The notes beneath the pieces were generated by a model that was not told the origin of the DNA, made no database searches, and worked only from the letters and a program-made list of their open reading frames with translations. From Streptomyces sp. NBC_00568 (GTDB lineage Bacteria; Actinomycetota; Actinomycetes; Streptomycetales; Streptomycetaceae): a DNA stretch of 64,000 nt. Numbering within the stretch: the first letter of the stretch is position 1; every line of letters starts with the position of its first letter. Positions 16,746 through 25,151 of this stretch are shown here, one piece after another. Position numbers and translations under genes: made by a program. The DNA lies in assembly GCF_026341855.1 (NCBI RefSeq), contig NZ_JAPENW010000001.1, positions 1,612,001-1,676,000 on the forward strand. The letters run 5' to 3'.

Positions 16746-17564
16746 ATGCCCGTGCACAGATCCGGAACGGCCCACCGCCTGCGCGTGCTCGCGGTAGGAA
16801 CCCTGCTCGCCGCCTTCTCCCTCCTGTACTCCCTCCCCTCCTCCGCCGCCGACACCCCCGCCCGGGGTTCCGCCCGGATGGGCATCGGGGTCATCGCCCA
16901 CGACGGACAGGACGGCACGCCGTCCACCGGTGACGCCACCCAGACGGAAGGCGTGGACGTCTCCGGGCACCAGGGCAACGTCGCCTGGTCGACGCTGTGG
17001 AGCAGTGGGGTCAGGTGGGCCTACACCAAGGCGACCGAGGGGACGTACTACACGAACCCGTACTTCGCCCAGCAGTACAACGGCGCGTACAACGTCGGCA
17101 TGATCCGCGGCTCGTACCACTTCGCGACCCCGGACACCACGACCGGCGCCACCCAGGCCAACTACTTCGTCGAGCACGGCGGCGGCTGGTCCAGGGACGG
17201 CAAGACCCTGCCCGGTGTCCTCGACATCGAGTGGAATCCGTACGGGGCCGCCTGCTACGGCAAGACACAGAGCGCGATGGTCAGTTGGATCAGCAGCTTC
17301 CTCACCCAGTACAAGGCCCGCACCGGGCGCGACGCGGTCATCTACACGGCCGCCACCTGGTGGACCCAGTGCACCGGCAACTACGGCGGCTTCGCCTCCG
17401 CCAACCCGCTGTGGATCGCGCGCTACGCCTCCGATCCGGGGACGCTCCCCGCGGGCTGGGGGTTCTACACGATGTGGCAGTACACCTCGTCCGGCCCGAC
17501 GGTCGGGGACCACGACAAGTTCAACGGCGCCCTGGACCGCGTGGTGGCCCTCGCCAAAGGCTGA
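16746..17564 (+). CDS. Secreted GH25 muramidase (lysozyme)
   Basis: This 272-residue protein has a Sec signal peptide (about residues 1-34, cleavage after SSA) and a GH25 catalytic domain (about 66-270). Asp71 in GVDVSGHQG and the catalytic pair Asp160/Glu162 in LDIEW are conserved. The enzyme hydrolyses the beta-1,4 bond of N-acetylmuramic acid in peptidoglycan and is close to Streptomyces cellosyl-type lysozymes. The start follows an ACGC-rich leader with a weak ribosome site. It is followed by a strong hairpin and lies convergent to lon. Confidence 0.93.
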   Translation: MPVHRSGTAHRLRVLAVGTLLAAFSLLYSLPSSAADTPARGSARMGIGVIAHDGQDGTPSTGDATQTEGVDVSGHQGNVAWSTLWSSGVRWAYTKATEGTYYTNPYFAQQYNGAYNVGMIRGSYHFATPDTTTGATQANYFVEHGGGWSRDGKTLPGVLDIEWNPYGAACYGKTQSAMVSWISSFLTQYKARTGRDAVIYTAATWWTQCTGNYGGFASANPLWIARYASDPGTLPAGWGFYTMWQYTSSGPTVGDHDKFNGALDRVVALAKG

Positions 17565-17624
17565 CCCGCACAGGACGCGCGTGCGCGGGCACCTGACGTA
17601 CCGCGCACGCGCCTGACGCACGGC

Positions 17625-17660
17625 GAAGGCCCGGGCCTCCCTCACGGGACCCGGGCCTTC
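17625..17660. terminator. Bidirectional terminator between GH25 and lon genes
   Basis: An 11-bp perfect GC-rich stem (GAAGGCCCGGG with its complement) and a 14-nt loop lie between the convergent stops. The arms end in GAA/TTC, giving a short A/T step on either strand. Confidence 0.75.
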
Positions 17661-17678
17661 CCCTCCGATGGGCGTCCG

Positions 17679-20093
17679 TCACGCCGCCACCGGAACCTCC
17701 GGCACGGCGCCGTTCGTCGCCGGCGCCAGTGCCAGCTCCAGGACCTGGCGGACGTCCGTGACGGCGTGGACGTCGAGCTTCTCCAGGACCTCGGCCGGGA
17801 CGTCGTCCAGGTCGGCCTCGTTGCGCTTCGGGATGATCACGGTCGTGACACCCGCCCGGTGCGCGGCGAGCAGCTTCTGCTTCACGCCGCCGATGGGCAG
17901 GACACGGCCGGTCAGGGAGACCTCGCCGGTCATGGCCACATCGGTGCGGACCAGCCGGCCCGACAGGAGCGACGCCAGGGCGGTCGTCATCGTGACGCCC
18001 GCGCTCGGGCCGTCCTTGGGTACGGCGCCCGCCGGGAAGTGGATGTGCGCTCCCCGGTCCTTCAGGTCGCCGACGGGCAGTTCGAGCTCCGCGCCGTGCG
18101 AGCGCAGGAAGGAGAGCGCGATCTGCGCCGACTCCTTCATCACGTCGCCCAGCTGACCGGTGAGGGTCAGACCCGCCGCGCCCGTCTCCGGGTCGGCCAG
18201 CGACGCCTCCACGTAGAGGACGTCACCGCCCGCGCCGGTCACGGCCAGACCGGTGGCGACACCGGGCACCGCCGTACGGCGCTCGGCCGGGTCCTGGGCG
18301 GACTCGGGCACATGGTGCGGGCGCCCGATGAGCCCGCGCAGGTCGTCGTCGGTCACCGTGAACGGCAGCTCCCGCTCGCCCAGTTCGTGCTGGGCCGCGA
18401 CCTTGCGCAGCAGCCGGGCGATGCCCCGCTCCAGATTGCGCACGCCCGCTTCCCGGGTGTACTCCCCGGCGAGCCTGCGCAGCGCGCTCTCCGCGAGGAC
18501 GACCTCGTCCTTCTCGAGACCGGCCCGCTCCAGCTGACGCGGCAGCAGGTGGTCCCGGGCGATGACGACCTTCTCGTCCTCGGTGTAGCCGTCGAGGCGG
18601 ACCAGCTCCATGCGGTCGAGCAGGGCCTCCGGGATGGCTTCGAGCACATTGGCCGTGGCCAGGAACACGACGTCGGAGAGGTCGAGCTCGACCTCCAGGT
18701 AGTGGTCGCGGAAGGTGTGGTTCTGCGCCGGGTCGAGGACTTCGAGCAGCGCCGCCGCCGGGTCGCCCCGGAAGTCGGAGCCGACCTTGTCGATCTCGTC
18801 GAGCAGGACCACCGGGTTCATCGACCCGGCCTCCTTGATGGCGCGGACGATCCGGCCGGGCAGCGCGCCGACGTACGTACGGCGGTGTCCGCGGATCTCG
18901 GCCTCGTCCCGTACGCCGCCGAGGGCGACACGGACGAACTTGCGGCCCATGGCGTGCGCGACGGACTCGCCGAGCGAGGTCTTGCCGACGCCGGGCGGGC
19001 CGACGAGCGCGAGCACGGCACCGCCGCGCCGGCCGCCGACGACTCCGAGACCGCGCTCGGAGCGCCGCTTGCGCACGGCGAGGTACTCGGTGATGCGCTC
19101 CTTCACGTCCTCCAGCCCGGCGTGCTCGGCGTCGAGCACGGACTGGGCGCCCTGGATGTCGTACGCGTCCTCGGTCCGCTCGTTCCACGGCAGCTCCAGG
19201 ACGGTGTCGAGCCACGTCCTGATCCAGCTGCCCTCGGGCGACTGGTCACTGGACCGCTCCAGCTTCTCGACCTCCTTGAGGGCGGCCTCGCGGACGTTCT
19301 CCGGAAGATCGGCGGCCTCGACGCGGGCGCGGTAGTCGTCGGACTCGTCCTCGCCGTCCTCGCCCTTGAGGTCGCGCAGCTCCTTGCGTACGGCTTCCAG
19401 CTGGCGCCGCAGCAGGAACTCGCGCTGCTGCTTGTCGACGCCCTCCTGGACGTCCTTGGCGATGGACTCGGCGACATCCTGCTCGGCGAGGTGCTCGCGG
19501 AGCTGCTCGGTGGCGAGCTTCAGCCGGGCCACGGGGTCGGCGGTCTCCAGCAGCTCGACCTTCTGCTGGACGGTCAGGAACGGTGAGTAACCGGAATTGT
19601 CGGCAAGGGCGGAAACATCGTCGATCTGCTGCACCCTGTCCACGACCTGCCAGGCGGCGCGCTTGCGCAGCCAGCTGGTGGCCAGGGCCTTGTACTCCTT
19701 CACCAGGTCGGCGACCCGGCCGGGCAGGGGGTCGGGCACGGTCTCCTCGATCCGGGTGCCCTCGACCCAGAGCGCGGCACCGGGACCGGTGGTCCCCGCG
19801 CCGACCTTCACGCGCCCGCGCCCGCGGATCAGCGCGCCCGGGTCGCCGTCGGCCAGCCGGCCGACCTGTTCGACGGTGCCGAGCACTCCGGTGCTCGCGT
19901 AGGTCCCGTCGATGCGTGGCACCAGGAGTACCTGAGGCTTGCCGGGCGTTGACCGGGCGGCGGCCTGGGCCGCCTCCACCGCGGCACGCACATCGGTGTC
20001 GTTCAGATCCAGCGGAACCACCATCCCGGGCAGCACGACCTCGTCGTCGAGCGGCAGCACGGGCAGGGTGAGTGATGCGGACGTCGAAGCCAT
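17679..20093 (-). CDS. lon: ATP-dependent Lon protease
   Basis: This 804-residue Lon protease has an N-terminal substrate domain, an AAA+ module with Walker A GPPGVGKTS (near residue 367) and a C-terminal protease domain. The catalytic Ser lies in KDGPSAGVT (near residue 695) and the catalytic Lys in GGVKQKLL (near residue 737). It degrades misfolded and regulatory proteins. The ATG has AAGGGGAG just upstream; an in-frame ATG 21 bases earlier is less good. Two stress operators precede it, HAIR-like at 20116-20134 and ClgR-like at 20168-20181, matching known lon control in Streptomyces. Confidence 0.96.
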   Translation of the reverse strand: MASTSASLTLPVLPLDDEVVLPGMVVPLDLNDTDVRAAVEAAQAAARSTPGKPQVLLVPRIDGTYASTGVLGTVEQVGRLADGDPGALIRGRGRVKVGAGTTGPGAALWVEGTRIEETVPDPLPGRVADLVKEYKALATSWLRKRAAWQVVDRVQQIDDVSALADNSGYSPFLTVQQKVELLETADPVARLKLATEQLREHLAEQDVAESIAKDVQEGVDKQQREFLLRRQLEAVRKELRDLKGEDGEDESDDYRARVEAADLPENVREAALKEVEKLERSSDQSPEGSWIRTWLDTVLELPWNERTEDAYDIQGAQSVLDAEHAGLEDVKERITEYLAVRKRRSERGLGVVGGRRGGAVLALVGPPGVGKTSLGESVAHAMGRKFVRVALGGVRDEAEIRGHRRTYVGALPGRIVRAIKEAGSMNPVVLLDEIDKVGSDFRGDPAAALLEVLDPAQNHTFRDHYLEVELDLSDVVFLATANVLEAIPEALLDRMELVRLDGYTEDEKVVIARDHLLPRQLERAGLEKDEVVLAESALRRLAGEYTREAGVRNLERGIARLLRKVAAQHELGERELPFTVTDDDLRGLIGRPHHVPESAQDPAERRTAVPGVATGLAVTGAGGDVLYVEASLADPETGAAGLTLTGQLGDVMKESAQIALSFLRSHGAELELPVGDLKDRGAHIHFPAGAVPKDGPSAGVTMTTALASLLSGRLVRTDVAMTGEVSLTGRVLPIGGVKQKLLAAHRAGVTTVIIPKRNEADLDDVPAEVLEKLDVHAVTDVRQVLELALAPATNGAVPEVPVAA

Positions 20094-20115
20094 GATCTCC
20101 CCTTCGGCAGTCAAG

Positions 20116-20134
20116 TTGAGCTATGCCGACTCAA
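20116..20134. promoter_or_regulatory. HAIR-like HspR operator upstream of lon
   Basis: TTGAGCTATGCCGACTCAA contains the inverted TTGAG/CTCAA arms of the HspR inverted repeat with a 7-base core between hexamers. One position departs from the CTTGAGT-N7-ACTCAAG consensus. It ends 23 bases before the lon start codon, a position suited to repression. Confidence 0.7.
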
Positions 20135-20167
20135 TGCACGGAGGCCGCCCAATGTTCCCCCGGGACC

Positions 20168-20181
20168 GTTCGCTCTGAGCG
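20168..20181. promoter_or_regulatory. ClgR-like operator upstream of lon
   Basis: GTTCGC-TCTGA-GCG fits the motif GTTCGC-N5-GCG reported for ClgR activation of clp and lon genes in Streptomyces. It lies about 75 bases upstream of the lon start, as expected for an activator. Confidence 0.65.
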
Positions 20182-20389
20182 ATCACTTCCGATCGGCTGC
20201 GGCCCCGCACGCATCACCGCTGGTCATCAGCGATCCGCGAGGCCGGATCCGGTCGAGCGAGAAGCCGCCGCCCGAGCACCCTTCAAGGGGTGGCGCGACG
20301 CCGGTCCGCCCTGGCATCATCACGGGCAGGTAATGGGCCACCTGAGGCAGTGACCATTACATGAACCGGAAGCGAGCGCAGGGGGCAAC

Positions 20390-21052
20390 GTGGACAGGAT
20401 CGTGCGGGCCTGGGTGGACGGATGGGTCGTCTCGCGCGGGGCGGCGCCGCCCGTCGCCGAGGGATGGGGGTACACGATCGACGTGGGACAGAAGGGGCAC
20501 GTGACGCGCCATGTCCTCGGGGCGACGAACGACCAGGTCGAGGAGGCCTCGGTCCGCAAGGTCGCGGACGCGGTGACCGCGGCCGGAGTCTGGCTCAAGG
20601 TCTTCGCCGAACCCTCGGACGTCCGGCCCTGGCTCGGCGCGGGCTGGTGGATCGACCCCGAGCCCGGCTACCTGATGTCCGTGCCCCTGGCCGACGCAGG
20701 CAGCGCCACCCAGGACAGCGCCCTTCCCTCCGGCTACCGGCTGCGCACCTGGACCCGCGGTGGCGTCACGCGCGCCCTGGTCACGGCGTCGGACGGCTCC
20801 TGGGCGGCCCGCGGCCAGATCGCCCCCACGGGCGGGACGGCGGTCGTCGACCAGATAGAGACGTCGGCGGAGCACCGGCGGCGCGGGCTCGGCCGCTTCG
20901 TGATGCGGACCCTCACCCGGGCCGCCGCGGACCAGGGCGCCGAGACCGGAGTCCTGGCGGGGACACCGGAGGGACGGGCGCTGTACGAGTCCCTGGGGTG
21001 GCGGGTGGAGGCGCCACTGCTGAGCGGGCACTTCGTCGGGGACCGGTCCTAG
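20390..21052 (+). CDS. GNAT-family N-acetyltransferase
   Basis: This 220-residue protein has a GNAT acetyl-CoA-binding core in the C-terminal half, with IETSAEHRRRGLGRFVMRTL (the Q/RxxGxG/A loop) near residues 160-180 and ALYESLGWR near 200. The N-terminal half resembles a partial second GNAT fold that lacks the cofactor loop. The acceptor substrate is unknown. The GTG start has CAGGGGG upstream. It stands alone downstream of the divergent lon promoter region. Confidence 0.85.
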   Translation: MDRIVRAWVDGWVVSRGAAPPVAEGWGYTIDVGQKGHVTRHVLGATNDQVEEASVRKVADAVTAAGVWLKVFAEPSDVRPWLGAGWWIDPEPGYLMSVPLADAGSATQDSALPSGYRLRTWTRGGVTRALVTASDGSWAARGQIAPTGGTAVVDQIETSAEHRRRGLGRFVMRTLTRAAADQGAETGVLAGTPEGRALYESLGWRVEAPLLSGHFVGDRS

Positions 21053-21325
21053 CGCCGGATTCCTCGAACGGCGTACGCACGTCCCTCCGGAACAGACGAG
21101 TCGGTGGTGCGGGTCTCCCCCGCGACCAGGGCCGGGCTCGGATGGGTGAGCCGACCTGGCGCGCGGCGGGTGGCACGGACGATCGTCATACGTCGGCGGC
21201 GGCTCCGGCCGCCGGTCACCTCCTCGCCCGCCACCGGGGCCGCACCTCACACGACGCGGGTCGCCCGGCCGCTCGAGCTGATGATCGGGATGCGAGGTGG
21301 CCGCCTGCCGTTGGAAGGTGGAGTC

Positions 21326-21604
21326 ATGAACCATCACCACTCCCAGCACACGATCGACATCGACAGCCGGCTCGTCACCACCGGCGCCGTGCTCACCGTG
21401 ACCGGTGCCGTAGTGGCGTGCACCGGCATGGTCATCGCGGCCGTCGCCGTGTTCTCCGCAGGTCGGCGCCTGGTCCGCGACATGGATGTGACCCCGGCCC
21501 AGCAGGCGGCCATCAAGTGGCAGCAGGCCAAGGAGGCGTCCCGAGCGGGCATGCAGGCCTGGCAGTCCGCGTCCGACGCCCAGAACGGGTCGCTCACCAA
21601 CTAG
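21326..21604 (+). CDS. Small membrane protein
   Basis: This 92-residue protein has a His-rich start (NHHHSQH), one long hydrophobic stretch (about residues 18-48, TTGAVLTVTGAVVACTGMVIAAVAV) that could form one or two helices, and a polar C-terminal helix. The ATG has GGAAGGTGGAG upstream, a strong ribosome site. Comparable small membrane proteins occur widely in Streptomyces without known function. The gene is followed by a minisatellite and a decayed gene. Confidence 0.7.
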   Translation: MNHHHSQHTIDIDSRLVTTGAVLTVTGAVVACTGMVIAAVAVFSAGRRLVRDMDVTPAQQAAIKWQQAKEASRAGMQAWQSASDAQNGSLTN

Positions 21605-21717
21605 CGGGTCCCGCCCGCGACTCTCAAGGGACAGGAGGCGGTGCGGTCACTCTGTCCTCCGGGGTGCCTCCCGGGCTCTTCGAGTCCTTCTTCTACGCCG
21701 GCTCGCTCGCCCTCCCC

Positions 21718-21828
21718 GAGGACGGGCCGAGGACGGGCCGAGGACGGGCCGAGGACGGGCCGAAGGACATCCGAGGACGGGCCGAAGGACATCCGAGGAC
21801 AGGCCGAGGACGGGCTGAAGGACACTCC
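21718..21828. repeat. 11-bp tandem repeat (about ten units)
   Basis: Units of GAGGACGGGCC alternate with GAAGGACATCC and single-base variants, all 11 bp long, in one uninterrupted block. Because 11 is not a multiple of three, the block shifts frame and is unlikely to be coding. It abuts the 5' edge of a glycoside hydrolase remnant. Confidence 0.9.
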
Positions 21829-21830
21829 GG

Positions 21831-22110
21831 CGGCTGCTGGACGCGGTGCCCGTACAGGTGTGCGTCAACCTCGAACGGCCTGCGGTCCTCCCCCGGATCG
21901 CCGAACGGGCCGCCGCCCCGATCGCCGGCCTCGGCGCGAGCGACGCGACGTTCCTCGACGTCGCCTTCGGGCGGGCGACGCGGCCCAGGGCGGCCGCCCT
22001 CCGGCCTGCCGCGACCGATGGCGGCGGTGCGGGCGTCGCTTCCGACGTGCCCGACGGCACCCGGGATCCGGCGTTTCCGTGGGAGCCGGACCCCGGCGAA
22101 ATTCCGGCCA
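21831..22110 (+). pseudogene. Remnant of GH3 beta-glucosidase C-terminus
   Basis: Translation gives RLLDAVPVQVCVNLERP followed by AVLPRIAERAA and GASDATFLDVAFGRA, typical of the C-terminal alpha/beta domain of GH3 beta-glucosidases. The next expected motif (GRLPFDLPRSMAAVRAS) appears only in another frame, as GRPPSGLPRPMAAVRASLP. The first frame then resumes as DVPDGTRDPAF. At least two frameshifts and the loss of everything upstream make this a decayed gene. Its left edge is the 11-bp tandem repeat. Confidence 0.65.
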
Positions 22111-22142
22111 CCCGTTCCGGTGAAACTGCCAGGATGGCGGCC

Positions 22143-22820
22143 ATGACTGCCTCGTACGACATCCCCGTGGTCATCGACCGCCGCGAGGGCCCGTACGGCG
22201 AGGTCGTGTTGCGGCGCCACGGCGCGCTGCTGCAGATCATCGCCAACGGGTGCTTTCTGATGGACACCTCCGACGGGCGTTCCGAGCGACTGCTCGTGGA
22301 CGCGGCGTGCGACGCCCTGGACGGGCGCCCGGAGCCGAGTGTGCTGATCGGCGGGCTCGGCGTCGGATTCTCGCTCGCGCACGCGGCCGCCGACCCCCGC
22401 TGGGGGCGCATCACGGTGGTCGAGCGCGAGCGGGCCATCATCGACTGGCACCGGGACGGCCCCCTCGCCGGACTCTCGGCCCGGGCGCTCGCCGACCCGC
22501 GCACGGACATCGTCGAGGCCGATCTCGTCGAGTACGTCAATGAGATCTCCGACACGTTCGACGCGCTGTGCCTCGACATCGACAACGGACCCGGCTGGAC
22601 GGTCACCGAGGGCAACGCGGGGCTGTACGGAACGTCCGGACTGGCAGGCTGCGCAAGGACGTTGAAGCCGGGCGGCGTGCTCGCCGTGTGGTCGGCACAG
22701 CCCTCTCCGGAATTTGAAGGATCCTTGCGGAATGCCGGATTCCAGCGGATCCGTACCGAAGAGATCCCTGTTGCCCGGGGCGTTCCCGACGTCGTGCACC
22801 TCGCGGTAAGGCCTGGATAG
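22143..22820 (+). CDS. Spermidine synthase-like methyltransferase-fold protein
   Basis: This 225-residue protein has the Rossmann core of the spermidine synthase family: VLIGGLGVGFSLAHA (residues about 73-87), an acidic strand end VVERE, and the DALCLDIDNGPGW motif. The N-terminal tetramerisation domain is short. The family transfers aminopropyl groups from decarboxylated SAM, but many short actinobacterial relatives have unknown substrates. An ATG 9 bases upstream is possible; this start has AGGATGG ahead. It probably has no role linked to the pseudogene before it. Confidence 0.8.
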   Translation: MTASYDIPVVIDRREGPYGEVVLRRHGALLQIIANGCFLMDTSDGRSERLLVDAACDALDGRPEPSVLIGGLGVGFSLAHAAADPRWGRITVVERERAIIDWHRDGPLAGLSARALADPRTDIVEADLVEYVNEISDTFDALCLDIDNGPGWTVTEGNAGLYGTSGLAGCARTLKPGGVLAVWSAQPSPEFEGSLRNAGFQRIRTEEIPVARGVPDVVHLAVRPG

Positions 22821-22933
22821 CCGAGGCACCGTGACTGCCCGTACCCTGCTTGCCTGACGCGGATCATTCAAGCGTCAAGCGCAGTCATGGGATCACCCCA
22901 CGGATTCCGGAAAGCACACTTCAGGGGCGGGCG

Positions 22934-23671
22934 ATGGAGCAGACACACACCTCCCAGAACGGCACGGCGGCGACCCAGGGCGCTCAGCGCCGGGTATTGG
23001 TCGTCGAGGACGACCCGACGATCGTCGACGCCATCGCGGCCCGCCTGAGAGCCGAGGGATTCCTCGTGCAAACCGCGGGCGACGGTCCGGCCGCCGTCGA
23101 CACCGCCGAGGCCTGGCAGCCCGATCTGCTGATCCTCGACATCATGCTGCCCGGCTTCGACGGTCTGGAGGTCTGCCGCCGTGTGCAGGCCGCCCGCCCG
23201 GTGCCGGTGCTGATGCTCACCGCGCGCGACGACGAGACCGACATGCTGGTCGGGCTCGGCGTCGGCGCCGACGACTACATGACCAAGCCGTTCTCGATGC
23301 GTGAGCTGGCCGCTCGCGTGCACGTCCTGCTCCGCAGGGTCGAGCGCGCGGTGGTCGCTGCCTCCACGCCGCGCAGCGGCATCCTGCGCCTCGGCGAGCT
23401 GGAGATCGACCACGCGCAGCGCCGGGTGCGGGTGCGCAGCGAGGACGTGCACCTCACTCCCACGGAATTCGACCTCCTCGTCTGCCTCGCGAACACGCCG
23501 CGTGCCGTACTCTCGCGCGAGCAGCTGCTCGCCGAGGTGTGGGACTGGGCGGACGCCTCCGGCACCCGGACCGTCGACAGCCACATCAAGGCGCTGCGTC
23601 GCAAGATCGGTGCCGAGCGGATCCGTACGGTGCACGGCGTGGGCTACGCACTCGAGACCCCGACTCCCTGA
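22934..23671 (+). CDS. OmpR-family response regulator
   Basis: This 245-residue regulator has a receiver domain with acidic pocket Glu25-Asp26-Asp27, phospho-acceptor Asp69 (LLILDIMLP) and the conserved Lys in YMTKPFS. A C-terminal winged-helix DNA-binding domain (about 145-240) follows. The ATG has GGGGCGGGCG upstream. The partner kinase gene follows after about 60 bases. The pair sits directly upstream of kgd, and in other Streptomyces the order is the same from memory. The target genes are unknown. Confidence 0.92.
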   Translation: MEQTHTSQNGTAATQGAQRRVLVVEDDPTIVDAIAARLRAEGFLVQTAGDGPAAVDTAEAWQPDLLILDIMLPGFDGLEVCRRVQAARPVPVLMLTARDDETDMLVGLGVGADDYMTKPFSMRELAARVHVLLRRVERAVVAASTPRSGILRLGELEIDHAQRRVRVRSEDVHLTPTEFDLLVCLANTPRAVLSREQLLAEVWDWADASGTRTVDSHIKALRRKIGAERIRTVHGVGYALETPTP

Positions 23672-23733
23672 GCCGGGGCTCCGTCGGAACGTCGGGACCT
23701 GCGTGATCGGGACCTGCGTGAGGGGCTGATGTG

Positions 23734-24870
23734 ATGAGCGGACTCGGAGAGAGAGGACGCGGGCTCGCCGAGCGCGCGTCCGGGGAGCGCAGGAGCGCGG
23801 GCCCCTGGGGCGGTGTACGGCCCTTCTCGATCAAGACCAAGCTGGGCGCGCTGGTCGTCATCTCCGTGCTCATCACCACGGGTCTGTCGATGATCGCGGT
23901 GCACACCAAGACGGAGCTCCGCTTCATCACGGTCTTCTCGATGATCGCCACCCTGCTCATCACGCAGTTCGTGGCGCACTCGCTCACCGCGCCGCTGGAC
24001 GAGATGAACGCCGTGGCCCGCTCCATCTCGCACGGCGACTACACCCGGCGGGTGCGTGACGACCGGCGGGACGAGCTGGGCGACCTGGCCCAGACGATCA
24101 ATCTCATGGCGGACGAGCTGGAGGCCCAGGACCGCCAGCGCAAGGAACTCGTGGCGAATGTCTCGCACGAGCTGCGCACCCCCATCGCCGGTCTGCGCGC
24201 GGTCCTGGAGAACGTCGTGGACGGTGTCTCGGCGGCCGACCCCGAGACGATGCGCACGGCGCTGAAGCAGACGGAGCGGCTCGGGCGGCTGGTGGAGACC
24301 CTTCTCGACCTGTCCCGGCTGGACAACGGGGTCGTGCCGCTGCGCAGGCGCCGCTTCGAGGTGTGGCCCTATCTGTCCGGTGTGCTGAAGGAGGCCAACA
24401 TGGTCGCCTCCGCGCGCGCGGACATCGCCTCGGGTTCCGGCAGCCACACCCGCACGGACGTCCATCTGCACCTCGACGTGTCCCCGCCGGAGCTGACCGC
24501 GCACGCGGACCCGGAGCGGATCCACCAGGTCGTGGCGAATCTCATCGACAACGCCGTCAAGCACAGCCCGCCGCACGGCCGGGTGACGGTGAAGGCGCGA
24601 CGCGGCGCCTACCCCGAGTCGCTGGCCCTGGAGGTCCTGGACGAGGGGCCCGGCATTCCGAAGTCGGAGTGGCACCGCGTCTTCGAGCGGTTCAACCGGG
24701 GCGGGGTGCCCGCGCCGCACGGTCCGGGCAGCGACGGCGGTACGGGTCTGGGCCTGGCCATCGCCCGCTGGGCGGTCGATCTGCACGGCGGACGCATCGG
24801 CGTGGCCGAATCCCAGCGGGGCTGCCGGATCCAGGTCATCCTTCCGGGACTCCCTTCTCTGCCAAGTTGA
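23734..24870 (+). CDS. Sensor histidine kinase
   Basis: This 378-residue kinase has two transmembrane segments (about 37-58 and 65-84) with almost no extracytoplasmic loop, so it likely senses membrane or intracellular cues. HAMP follows (about 83-135), then the HisKA domain with His145 (VSHELRTP) and HATPase_c with NLIDNAVKHS, DEGPGI and GTGLGLAI. It pairs with the response regulator just upstream. A GTG three bases before the chosen ATG is an equally good start. The short-loop design is like intramembrane-sensing kinases. Confidence 0.92.
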   Translation: MSGLGERGRGLAERASGERRSAGPWGGVRPFSIKTKLGALVVISVLITTGLSMIAVHTKTELRFITVFSMIATLLITQFVAHSLTAPLDEMNAVARSISHGDYTRRVRDDRRDELGDLAQTINLMADELEAQDRQRKELVANVSHELRTPIAGLRAVLENVVDGVSAADPETMRTALKQTERLGRLVETLLDLSRLDNGVVPLRRRRFEVWPYLSGVLKEANMVASARADIASGSGSHTRTDVHLHLDVSPPELTAHADPERIHQVVANLIDNAVKHSPPHGRVTVKARRGAYPESLALEVLDEGPGIPKSEWHRVFERFNRGGVPAPHGPGSDGGTGLGLAIARWAVDLHGGRIGVAESQRGCRIQVILPGLPSLPS

Positions 24871-25151
24871 CGTAAAGTTCGAACCGGAGTCGCAAGATCC
24901 ACCACTGTCGCCGCGTGCGTACACGTGTGATCAGGCACAGGGCCGCGTGAAGCACGCCGCGACCCGCGGTCGACGTACCCATTCCGAAGCGGAACTTCGC
25001 TTGTTTCCCGCCATTTCCATGGGCGAAACACGGATTCCGATGTGACTTACGCGACGTTGGACGGGCCCGGCCTGACCTTCTCGGCCAGGGAGGCGTAGCC
25101 TTTATTCCCGCTGTCCATCACCTTGCGAAGCGGAAGAGGGCGGTTAGCGCC

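Noticed and set aside
21718..21828. CRISPR array
   Set aside because: The repeats are contiguous 11-bp units without unique spacers, and no cas genes are present.
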